Assembly (NCBI GenBank): GCA_003524085.1
Contig: DOEC01000033.1
Location: 1 to 19,568, forward strand
Reading direction: 5' to 3'
DNA: 19,568 nucleotides
Source of the DNA: Bacillota bacterium
GTDB taxonomy: Bacteria; Bacillota_I; Bacilli_A; RF39; UBA660
A model generated the notes under the pieces. The model did not search any database. It was not told where the DNA came from and saw only the letters and a program-made list of their open reading frames with translations. Position numbers and translations under genes: made by a program. This document shows, one piece after another, positions 6,090 to 13,112 of this stretch; position 1 is the stretch's first letter; every line of letters begins with the position of its first letter.

Positions 6090-7922
6090 ATGAAAAACAG
6101 TATTGTTTATAAAATAATAAGTTATATAGTTTTAGTTATGCTTTTGATTAGCTTAGGCTTTCTTATTTATAATATGTCTTTACTTGGTAAAATTGAAACA
6201 TTTTACAGGGTTATGGTAAGTTTAGTACTCACTCTTATAAGTATTACTTTAGGGTATAGTTTAGTTGAGGGTGCAAAATATAATAAGGTTAAAAAGATTA
6301 TTATTTCTAGTGTTATTAGTTTGGTACTAAGTGTTATATTGTTTATAGTATCTAGTCTTATTTATAAAGCTTATAAAGAATTAGATAGTATGAATAAGGA
6401 TGAACTAACATATACTACTATAATGCTTTCTAAGAGTGAAGTTAAGCTTGATTTGATTAACGGGAAAAAAATTGGTATAGTAAATGATAAGGAAGACATA
6501 AGTAACTATATTTTGCCTATGGAAGTAATAGATAAAAATAATTTAAAGGTTAATAATGAAATAGTAGAATATAGTGACTTAGTTACTTTAATGAATGCGC
6601 TTATAAATGATGAAGTTGACTTTATATTTATATCAAATGATTATAAAGCAAAGTTTGCTTTAGTAGAAGGATATACTGAAGATACTAAACTTTATGAAAT
6701 AACTGTTTATAAAAAGAATTACCAAAAAGCTCATGTTGAAAAAGAGACTATTAGTGATAAGACAGAAGTGACTAAGCCTTTTACAATACTACTTTTAGGT
6801 ATTGATAGTGAAGGGCAAGGTATAAAAGAAGCAAGTTCATTTAATGGAGATACTATTATGCTTGTTAGTTTTGATCCAGTTACTTTAAATGCTACGATAT
6901 TTAGTATTCCAAGAGATACTTATGTTAAAATGGCTTGTGGTGGTAGATTAAATAAGATAAACGCAGCTAGCTGGGGTGGAACATCATGTATGGTTAAAAC
7001 TGTTCAAGATTTAACAGGTATAAATGTTGATTATTACGCTAAGATTAATTTTAAAGGTGTTGTTGATTTAGTCAATGTTTTAGGTGGAGTTACAGTAAAT
7101 GTGCCAATTAGTTTTTGTGAACAAAATAGTAATAGAGAGTTTGGAGACGCTTTAATATGCTTAGAGCCTGGAGTACAGAAACTAGATGGAGAGCAAGCTT
7201 TAGCATTTGCAAGACATAGGCATTCTTTGCCACTTGGAGATTTTCAAAGAGCACAGCATCAACAAATGATAGTGGAAGCCATGATACAAAGTATGAAAAG
7301 TGTTAGAAGTGTGAATGACTTTTATTCTATATTGAATGCAATAAGTAATAATATAGATACTAATATGAGTACTAATGAGATGTTATCGTTTTATAATGTA
7401 GCTAAAAACTTGTTAATTAAAAGTGGCGATGTTAATTTAAATATTACTAAGACTTATTTAACTGGGTATGATTTGTATGTTTATAATGGTAGTGGTAAAA
7501 CTTATACTTTCCAATATTATAAACAGAGTTTAGCTGATATAGTCAAGGCTATGAATATTACACTAGGTAAAGAAAAAAAGGAAGAAATTAAAGATTTTAC
7601 TTTTGATTTGAATGAGCCTTATGAAAAAAAAGTAATTGGTAAAACATATTATAATGAAACGAGAAAGCAAGTAGTGCCTGACTTTACTTTAATGAGTGTA
7701 AGTGAAGCAAAGAGTTGGGGAAATAATAATGGAATAACAATAAACGTTAATGAGACTACTAGTGAAAGTGAAGAATATACTGACGGGCAAATAACAAGTC
7801 AGAGTGTTCATGATGGCGTTTTAACTGAAGAAGCGGGTAGTAGTATTACAGTAACAGTTATTAAAAAAATTAGTCAAAGTGAAGACATTAGTAATGATAC
7901 AAGTGAAGAAGAAACGGAGTAG
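6090..7922 (+). CDS. LytR-CpsA-Psr (LCP) family wall-polymer ligase with PASTA-like tail
   Basis: A 610-residue membrane enzyme. LCP proteins move polymers (teichoic acids, capsule) from undecaprenyl diphosphate onto peptidoglycan. It has three N-terminal membrane helices (about 8-28, 37-58, 69-92), an accessory domain (about 108-215), the LCP catalytic domain (about 230-402) and a C-terminal PASTA-like domain (about 527-593) before an acidic end. LCP hallmarks: LLLGIDSEG (235-243), DTIMLVS (254-260), the SIPRDTYV motif (R275, D276), KINAA, FARHRH (R375, R377) and GDFQRAQHQQ (R387). The ribosome site GAGGTGTG (6077-6084) and its own promoter precede it; a terminator overlaps its stop. A PASTA-like tail suggests contact with uncross-linked peptidoglycan or muropeptides. 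Family is sure; the polymer it handles is inferred from nearby tagO and gpsA. Confidence 0.9.
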   Translation: MKNSIVYKIISYIVLVMLLISLGFLIYNMSLLGKIETFYRVMVSLVLTLISITLGYSLVEGAKYNKVKKIIISSVISLVLSVILFIVSSLIYKAYKELDSMNKDELTYTTIMLSKSEVKLDLINGKKIGIVNDKEDISNYILPMEVIDKNNLKVNNEIVEYSDLVTLMNALINDEVDFIFISNDYKAKFALVEGYTEDTKLYEITVYKKNYQKAHVEKETISDKTEVTKPFTILLLGIDSEGQGIKEASSFNGDTIMLVSFDPVTLNATIFSIPRDTYVKMACGGRLNKINAASWGGTSCMVKTVQDLTGINVDYYAKINFKGVVDLVNVLGGVTVNVPISFCEQNSNREFGDALICLEPGVQKLDGEQALAFARHRHSLPLGDFQRAQHQQMIVEAMIQSMKSVRSVNDFYSILNAISNNIDTNMSTNEMLSFYNVAKNLLIKSGDVNLNITKTYLTGYDLYVYNGSGKTYTFQYYKQSLADIVKAMNITLGKEKKEEIKDFTFDLNEPYEKKVIGKTYYNETRKQVVPDFTLMSVSEAKSWGNNNGITINVNETTSESEEYTDGQITSQSVHDGVLTEEAGSSITVTVIKKISQSEDISNDTSEEETE

Positions 7923-7938
7923 AGATACTTCGTTTTTT
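7913..7938 (+). terminator. Terminator of the LCP gene
   Basis: A 9-bp stem AACGGAGTA (7913-7921) / TACTTCGTT (7926-7934), with one G-T pair and a GAGA loop, runs into six T residues (7933-7938). The left arm covers the last codons and the stop. Its T-run is the start of the first 33-bp repeat. Confidence 0.7.
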
Positions 7939-8067
7939 ACAAAAGTGTTAAAAATGGATGGTAAAAAGTTTACAAAAGTGTTAAAAATGGGGTATAAAAA
8001 CAATGCAAAAGTGTTAAAAATTGCGTATAAAAACTTTACAAAAGTGCAAAAATGAGTTAAAATATTA
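7936..8067 (+). repeat. Four tandem 33-bp promoter-like repeats upstream of the ATPase gene
   Basis: Four head-to-tail units at a strict 33-bp period: 7936-7968, 7969-8001, 8002-8034, 8035-8067. All share the core CAAAAGTG (7940-7947 and every 33 bp), then an A-run and, in units 2 and 3, GTATAAAAAC. Units 1, 2 and 4 begin TTTACA (a near-perfect -35); units 2 and 3 carry TATAAA at the -10 distance (18 nt in unit 2). Unit 3 has ATGCAA in place of TTTACA and unit 4 is the most diverged at its end. The core is also an imperfect inverted repeat (TTTACA, 4 nt, TGTTAAA). The array fills the whole gap between the LCP terminator and the ATPase start, so a regulatory role is likely. Confidence 0.85.
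8035..8063 (+). promoter_or_regulatory. Probable active promoter of the ATPase gene, in repeat unit 4
   Basis: TTTACA (8035-8040), 17-nt spacer, TAAAAT (8058-8063), 22 nt before the ATG at 8086. It coincides with the fourth repeat, the unit whose end has diverged toward a better-spaced -10. Confidence 0.6.
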
Positions 8068-8085
8068 GTGTAAGGAGTGAAGAAT

Positions 8086-9417
8086 ATGCTAGTTAGAAAG
8101 GTTGAGAATACGCTTATAGAGAAGTTAACTAACTATGATAGAATAGTTATGGTTGAAGGAGCAAGACAAATTGGTAAAACATATATAATTAGATATGTTG
8201 GAAAAAAGTTATTTAAAAACTTTATAGAAATTAACTTGTTAGATGACTTAAATGGAGAAAAGATTTTTGAAAATGTTACTACAGTTGATAAATTTTATAT
8301 GCAAGTGAGTGCTATGTATGGAAACTTGTTAGATAAAAAAGAGAATACTTTAATATTTTTAGATGAAATACAGGCTTATCCGCATTTGATAACTATGCTT
8401 AAGTTTTTAAAAGATGATGATAAGTACACTTATATTACAAGTGGTTCTTTACTTGGAGTTACATTAAATGAATGTGTTTCAGTTCCTATGGGATATGTTA
8501 GTACTGTTAAGATGTATCCTTTAGATTTTGAAGAGTTTCTACTTGCTAATGGTGTTAAAGATAATGTTATATCAGATATGAAAAATAAATATGAAAATAA
8601 TGAAGCAATAGATATTGGGTTACATAAAATTATTATGAACTATTTTAAAAAGTATTTGATAGTTGGTGGACTACCACAAGCAGTTAATACATTTTTAATT
8701 AATGGTAATGTTAGTAAAGTTAGAGATGTACAAAGAGAAATTCAAAATTATTATAAGATAGATGCATCACAATATGACTTAGAAAACAAACTTAAAATTA
8801 GAAGAATATATGATTTAATTCCATCTTATTTGGAAAATAAGAAAAAGAGAGTAGTTATTAAAGATATAGATGATAAGAAGAAAAGGACAAGTGACTATAA
8901 AGAAGAGTTTGATTATTTAATTAATTCTGGAATTTCTTTGGAAGTTAAAGCTATTAGTAATCCAGTGTATCCTATAATTACTTCTATAAATAGCAATTTA
9001 CTTAAACTATATTACAATGATGTTGGACTTATAACTTATACATATTTTGAGAAGAATATAAATGCAATCATGAATGATAATTTAAGTGTTAATTTAGGTA
9101 ATGTATATGAAACTGTGGTTGCAACCGAATTAAAAAGTCATATTGGAAATTTGTTTTACTATGACAATAGAGTTAAAGGAGAAGTAGATTTTTTAGTAAA
9201 TGATTATAAAAATTTAAGTGTCTTGCCAATTGAAGTTAAGTCTGGAAAAGATTATAAAGTTCACAATAGTTTAAGTAAGTTTATGATAAATTACAATATT
9301 AAAAAGGGTATAGTTTTATCTAATGAAAGAGAAGTTATGATAGAAAATAATGTAGTTTATATGCCTATATATTATGCTATGTTTATTAATAATGAAAATG
9401 AAGATGTGAAATTATAA
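8086..9417 (+). CDS. AAA-family ATPase with C-terminal DUF4143 domain
   Basis: A 443-residue protein of the AAA_14/DUF4143 group, common in gut bacteria and archaea and of uncertain function (often discussed with mobile or defence genes). The N-terminal ATPase has a Walker A variant GARQIGKT (25-32) and Walker B LIFLDEIQ (89-96) with D93/E94. The DUF4143 half (about 190-430) ends with EVDFLV and, 10 residues later, PIEVKSGK, a D-(E-x-K) arrangement like the PD-(D/E)XK nuclease fold. There is no signal or membrane segment. I choose the ATG at 8086; a GTG at 8077 lies inside the AAGGAGTG ribosome site (8072-8079). It splits the LCP gene from tagO and has its own promoter array, which suggests an inserted, self-contained cassette. 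Family is clear; function is not. Confidence 0.88.
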   Translation: MLVRKVENTLIEKLTNYDRIVMVEGARQIGKTYIIRYVGKKLFKNFIEINLLDDLNGEKIFENVTTVDKFYMQVSAMYGNLLDKKENTLIFLDEIQAYPHLITMLKFLKDDDKYTYITSGSLLGVTLNECVSVPMGYVSTVKMYPLDFEEFLLANGVKDNVISDMKNKYENNEAIDIGLHKIIMNYFKKYLIVGGLPQAVNTFLINGNVSKVRDVQREIQNYYKIDASQYDLENKLKIRRIYDLIPSYLENKKKRVVIKDIDDKKKRTSDYKEEFDYLINSGISLEVKAISNPVYPIITSINSNLLKLYYNDVGLITYTYFEKNINAIMNDNLSVNLGNVYETVVATELKSHIGNLFYYDNRVKGEVDFLVNDYKNLSVLPIEVKSGKDYKVHNSLSKFMINYNIKKGIVLSNEREVMIENNVVYMPIYYAMFINNENEDVKL

Positions 9418-9425
9418 ATTAAGGG

Positions 9426-9454
9426 TTTAAAATAACTTGAAAAAATGGTACAAT
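9426..9454 (+). promoter_or_regulatory. Promoter of the tagO-gpsA operon
   Basis: TTTAAA (9426-9431), 17-nt spacer, TACAAT (9449-9454), extended by TG (9446-9447). It overlaps the in-frame ATG at 9445, which argues against that codon being the tagO start. Confidence 0.55.
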
Positions 9455-9477
9455 TAATGCTGAAGGAAGTTGATTAT

Positions 9478-10518
9478 ATGAATTTTGTAGTAAATGGACA
9501 TAATGTTTTTTTGATAGTACTAGCTACTTTTGCTGCTAGTGTGGTGTTTACTTATTTATCAAAGTTGGTTGCAGTTCACACAGGTATATTAGATGTGCCA
9601 AATGCAAGAAGCGCACATACTAAGCCAACACCGCTACTTGGTGGAATAGGTATATTTTTAGGTTTCTTGTTTGGATTTATGTTGTTTGGAAACCATAATG
9701 CTTTAATGATATCTATTCTAATTGCATCTTTTTTGATTTTGATTTTAGGAATATTTGATGATATTAAGCCAATTCCGGCTAAATATAAATTTATTGTGCA
9801 TATATTAGTTGCATGTATAATCGTATTTTATGGAGGGTTAAAGCTTACAAATGCAACCATGTTTTCTTTTAAAGTAGACTTTGGTTTTATGGCTAGTCCA
9901 GTGACTATTTTAATTATAGTTAGTATAATAAATGCGATTAATTTAATAGATGGACTAGATGGATTATGTGCGGGTATCTCGTCAATATACTTCTTAACTA
10001 TTGGAGTAATTGCGCTTATTCTTAATCAATTAGGTGGTCTAGACATAATATTGTCTTTCATTATGTTAGGAGCAACTTTAGGTTTCTTGGTGTTTAATTT
10101 TCCACCTGCTAAGATATTTATGGGAGATACTGGAAGTACTTTCTTAGGCCTTATGATAAGTGTTATTATGCTACTTGGGTTTAAGACAGTTACTTTAACA
10201 TCACTACTAATTCCAGCAGTATTACTAGTTTTACCAATAATGGATACTTTATTTGCAATAATTAGACGTACTATAAATGGAAAACCTATTGGTAGTCCCG
10301 ATAAGGAACATATACATCATCAACTTTTGAAAAGACTTAGTACAAGAAAGACTATTCTTACTATATATGGAGTAGATTTAATATTTAGTGTTGTTACTGT
10401 ATTTTATGCAATTGGATATAAAGATGAAATGGTAATATTCTATATTTTGCTTGTGTTTATACTTTTATTCTTAGTGTTTAAAACTAATGTAATATTTACA
10501 AATAAGGAGAAAAAATGA
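9478..10518 (+). CDS. tagO: Undecaprenyl-phosphate GlcNAc-1-phosphate transferase (TagO/WecA)
   Basis: A 346-residue multi-pass membrane enzyme that moves GlcNAc-1-phosphate from UDP-GlcNAc to undecaprenyl phosphate, the first step of wall teichoic acid and related polymers. Family motifs: PNARSAHTKPTP (41-52), the DD pair (94-95), NLIDGLDG (155-162), GDTGS (216-220), the Arg-rich loop IIRRTINGKP and DKEHIHHQLL (275-284). The HIHH motif favours TagO/WecA over MraY. About ten or eleven hydrophobic helices are present. I choose ATG 9478, 8 nt after AAGGAAG (9463-9469); the upstream ATG at 9445 lies inside the promoter. Its stop overlaps the gpsA start (ATGA), so the two are translationally coupled. 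Regulation seems constitutive from the promoter at 9426-9454. Confidence 0.92.
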   Translation: MNFVVNGHNVFLIVLATFAASVVFTYLSKLVAVHTGILDVPNARSAHTKPTPLLGGIGIFLGFLFGFMLFGNHNALMISILIASFLILILGIFDDIKPIPAKYKFIVHILVACIIVFYGGLKLTNATMFSFKVDFGFMASPVTILIIVSIINAINLIDGLDGLCAGISSIYFLTIGVIALILNQLGGLDIILSFIMLGATLGFLVFNFPPAKIFMGDTGSTFLGLMISVIMLLGFKTVTLTSLLIPAVLLVLPIMDTLFAIIRRTINGKPIGSPDKEHIHHQLLKRLSTRKTILTIYGVDLIFSVVTVFYAIGYKDEMVIFYILLVFILLFLVFKTNVIFTNKEKK

Positions 10519-11483
10519 AAATTTGTATATTAGGTAGTGGAGCATATGGACTTGCTCTTGCAAGTAGATTTATAAAGAATAATAATGAGGTTGTTTGTTA
10601 TAGCAATAATCAAAATGAAATAGATGGGTTAGTTAGTACTAGAATTAGTGATAAATTACCTAGTTATAACATAGACGAGAGAATAGAATTTACTACTGAT
10701 ATCAAAAGAGCAGTTAGTAATTCAAATCTTGTTGTTATAGCTGTGCCTGCAAAGTTTGCGAGTTCTGTAACTAAAGAGTTTAGTAATTATTTAACAAAGG
10801 ATATGCATATTTTAATAGCAACTAAGGGTATAGAAAATGATACTTGTTTGTTTTTAAATGATGTGGTTGAGAAGAATTTGAATACTAATAAAATAGCTGT
10901 TATAAGTGGGCCTACATTTGCAGTTGATATTGTTAAAGATGTACCAATTGGATTTACTCTTGCAACATTAAATTCTAGCACTAAAGAGTTAGTTAAAAAA
11001 TTACTAGTGAGTGATATAACTAAGTTAAGAGATACAGCTGACTTGATTGGAGTGGAAGTATGTGGGTCAATTAAGAATGTCATGGCAATTGTTTCAGGAA
11101 TGCTTGGTGGAATGGGAGTAACAGACTCAACAAGGGCACTTTTTCTTACTGAAGCTTTAAATGACATTAAAGAGTTAATTGATGCTTTAGGTGGAAACAA
11201 GAATACTATTTTAAGTTATGCAGGTTTTGGAGATATTTTAATGACTTGTACTAGCTTAAATAGTAGAAATTATAATTATGGTAAAATGATAGGCGAAGGT
11301 AAGTTAGAAGAAGCTAATATATATGCAAATAATACAACTGTAGAAGGCTTATATACATTAAGGTCTATTAAAGAATTGATTAGAAGAGAAAATGTTAAAA
11401 TGCCTATTATTGATTTAGTAAGTGATATAATAAGTGGTAATAAAGATAAGACAAGTATTCTTGAATTTTTAATTAAAAAGTAA
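10515..11483 (+). CDS. gpsA: Glycerol-3-phosphate dehydrogenase [NAD(P)+]
   Basis: A 322-residue soluble enzyme reducing dihydroxyacetone phosphate to sn-glycerol 3-phosphate, for phospholipids and for glycerol-phosphate polymers. It has the nucleotide-binding motif ILGSGAYGLALA (5-16), ATKGIE (102-107), SGPTFAVD (131-138) and the catalytic-lysine segment GSIKNVMAIVSGM with K187. Length is typical of the family (about 330). Only G-S-G-A-Y-G replaces the common G-x-G-S/T-W-G, a tolerated change. It overlaps tagO by 4 nt and follows an AAGGAG site within tagO (10504-10509). Coupling to tagO, with a phosphoglycerol transferase next, suggests that its product is needed for a glycerol-phosphate wall or membrane polymer. 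A terminator follows. Confidence 0.92.
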   Translation: MKICILGSGAYGLALASRFIKNNNEVVCYSNNQNEIDGLVSTRISDKLPSYNIDERIEFTTDIKRAVSNSNLVVIAVPAKFASSVTKEFSNYLTKDMHILIATKGIENDTCLFLNDVVEKNLNTNKIAVISGPTFAVDIVKDVPIGFTLATLNSSTKELVKKLLVSDITKLRDTADLIGVEVCGSIKNVMAIVSGMLGGMGVTDSTRALFLTEALNDIKELIDALGGNKNTILSYAGFGDILMTCTSLNSRNYNYGKMIGEGKLEEANIYANNTTVEGLYTLRSIKELIRRENVKMPIIDLVSDIISGNKDKTSILEFLIKK

Positions 11484-11511
11484 AAATATCTAATTATTTA
11501 GGTATTTTTTT
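11484..11511 (+). terminator. Terminator of the tagO-gpsA operon
   Basis: AAATATCTAA (11484-11493) pairs with TTAGGTATTT (11498-11507) across a 4-nt loop with one G-T pair; seven T residues (11505-11511) follow. It starts immediately after the gpsA stop. Confidence 0.7.
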
Positions 11512-11613
11512 ACATTTTAAACGAAAAATGTGGTTATTTTGTAAATTAAAATGATACACAATTTAAGAATTATACATAATTTAAATAATGTTCTTTTATT
11601 TTTGTGTGAAATC

Positions 11614-11622
11614 TGATAGAAT
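11614..11622 (+). promoter_or_regulatory. Extended -10 promoter of the phosphoglycerol transferase gene
   Basis: TGATAGAAT at 11614-11622, 25 nt before the ATG at 11648. No convincing -35 is present; the upstream 100 nt (11512-11613) is very AT-rich and holds nothing else I can support. Confidence 0.5.
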
Positions 11623-11647
11623 ATATATCATATAAAAGGTGAAGTTT

Positions 11648-13057
11648 ATGGCAGTATTTGTAGTGTTAATTATTATTTCAAATGTTTTATTGAGTGCAGT
11701 TTATTATGTTAATAAAGTTATGCTTAACTCTAATTTTTATCAATTAACATATTATTTATTTAATGGTAAAGCAGGAAGTGGAAGTTTTAAGGTTGTGATG
11801 GATACAATAATAACTTGCATTCCTTTTGCTTTACTTTCTATTATTGTAACGGTTTTACCTATAATTTTAGTTAAACATTTTAAGTGGTTTGCTGTTAAGA
11901 AATTTATTAAAATATATGCGATCAGTTTACTTTGTTTTTGTGTGTTATTAACACTACATAGTTACCAGTTTGATGATTATGTAATAAATAAAAGTAAAAA
12001 GACTGATATTTATAAATATTATAAAGATACTAATAAAGTTAATGTGAGTTTTAAAGGTAAAAAAAGAAATTTAATTCTTGTATATTTAGAGAGTGTTGAG
12101 AGTAGTTTGATGAGTAAAGAAAATGGAGGACTCTTTAATAAATCAAGAATACCAGAATTAGAAACTCTTGCATTAGAAAATGATAACTTTTCTAATACAA
12201 ATAAATTAGGTGGTGGAAAAAATTTAACAGTGAGTAGTTTTACAATGGCTAGTTTAGTAGCAAGTTCAAGTGGAACACCTCTTGATATTAAGATTTTTGG
12301 TGGATATAATGAGAAAAATAAGATTATGCCTGAAGTTAAAACACTTGGGGATATATTAAAAGAGAATGGCTATAATTTGAAAGTTATTCAAGGGACTGAT
12401 ATTAATTTTTCAGCGACTGACCAATATTATAAAATACATGGGGATTATGAAATAGTAGATTATAATGAGATGATTAAAAAGGGTTATGTTCCTAAAGGTT
12501 ATCTTGAATGGTGGGGAATTGAAGATAAGAAGATGTTTGAGATATCTAAAAAAGAAATATTAGAAACTGCTAAAAAAGGAGTGCCATTTGCTGTTACTAT
12601 GTATACAATGGATACTCATTTTAAAGATGGATATTTAGATAGCGAGTGCAATAGGGAGTTTGAAGATCAATTATCTAATGTTTATGCTTGTTCTAGTAAG
12701 CAGGTAATGGAGTTTGTTAATTGGGTTAAAGAACAAGATTTTTATAAGGATACTACTATTATATTACTAGGAGACCATTATACAATGCAAAATAGTTATT
12801 TTAATGGATATGATAATGACAAAAGAAGTATTTATAATGTGTTTATAAATAGTGATAAAAAGATATCTAATAATAAAAATAGAGTATTTACTAATTATGA
12901 TATGTATCCTACAATATTGTCTAGTATAGGGGCTAGTATTGAAGATAATAAACTTGGTTTTGGAGTTGATTTATATAGCGGGAAAGAAACACTTGCTGAA
13001 AGTAAAGGACTAGAATATTTAGAGAGTGAGTTAAAGAAAACGGCTGTAAAAGAATAA
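11648..13057 (+). CDS. Sulfatase-fold phosphoglycerol transferase (OpgB/LtaS-like)
   Basis: A 469-residue membrane enzyme of the alkaline phosphatase/sulfatase superfamily, whose LtaS and OpgB (MdoB) members transfer phosphoglycerol from phosphatidylglycerol. Three membrane helices (about 3-22, 51-76, 88-104) precede an extracellular catalytic domain (about 138-450). Likely active-site residues are E148 in VYLESVE, nucleophile T199 in SSFTMASLVAS, D322/H324 in MDTH and D376/H377 in LLGDH. The S-G-T-P-L after the nucleophile helix resembles OpgB more than LtaS, and three helices are fewer than the five of LtaS. I choose ATG 11648; the GTG at 11639 lies within the AAAGGTG site. It follows tagO-gpsA as a separate transcript. 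It could make lipoteichoic acid or decorate another glycan. Confidence 0.82.
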   Translation: MAVFVVLIIISNVLLSAVYYVNKVMLNSNFYQLTYYLFNGKAGSGSFKVVMDTIITCIPFALLSIIVTVLPIILVKHFKWFAVKKFIKIYAISLLCFCVLLTLHSYQFDDYVINKSKKTDIYKYYKDTNKVNVSFKGKKRNLILVYLESVESSLMSKENGGLFNKSRIPELETLALENDNFSNTNKLGGGKNLTVSSFTMASLVASSSGTPLDIKIFGGYNEKNKIMPEVKTLGDILKENGYNLKVIQGTDINFSATDQYYKIHGDYEIVDYNEMIKKGYVPKGYLEWWGIEDKKMFEISKKEILETAKKGVPFAVTMYTMDTHFKDGYLDSECNREFEDQLSNVYACSSKQVMEFVNWVKEQDFYKDTTIILLGDHYTMQNSYFNGYDNDKRSIYNVFINSDKKISNNKNRVFTNYDMYPTILSSIGASIEDNKLGFGVDLYSGKETLAESKGLEYLESELKKTAVKE

Positions 13058-13064
13058 AAAACAC

Positions 13065-13093
13065 TTGATTTTCACCAGAAAATACCGTATAAT
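13065..13093 (+). promoter_or_regulatory. Promoter of the abiE operon
   Basis: TTGATT (13065-13070), 17-nt spacer, TATAAT (13088-13093), 19 nt before the ATG at 13113. Both boxes are covered by the dyad operator at 13068-13112. Confidence 0.7.
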
Positions 13094-13112
13094 GGTATTT
13101 AGAGGTGAAAAT
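13068..13112 (+). promoter_or_regulatory. Nested dyad operator of abiE, probable AbiEi binding site
   Basis: Two perfect inverted repeats share one centre at 13090. Outer arms: ATTTTCACC (13068-13076) and GGTGAAAAT (13104-13112). Inner arms: AAATACC (13080-13086) and GGTATTT (13094-13100), flanking the TATAAT. Each side thus holds two A/T-ACC half-sites 10 bp (one helical turn) apart. The outer left arm overlaps the -35 and the outer right arm overlaps the ribosome site. AbiEi antitoxins are known to repress their own promoters through inverted repeats, so this is the expected target. Confidence 0.7.

Noticed and set aside
7821..8003. Minus-strand reading frame across the repeats with recurring IFNTFV
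   Set aside because: The recurrence comes from the 33-bp period being a multiple of three; there is no good ribosome site and it overlaps the LCP 3' end.
7936..8067. CRISPR array for the 33-bp repeats
   Set aside because: The units are directly joined with no unique spacers, and no cas genes are present.
9445..9477. N-terminal extension of TagO from the ATG at 9445
   Set aside because: The codon overlaps a promoter -10 region and lacks a ribosome site; the ATG at 9478 has AAGGAAG at good spacing.
10787..11200. 137-residue minus-strand frame
   Set aside because: It lies wholly opposite gpsA, has no recognisable domain, and gpsA is well supported.
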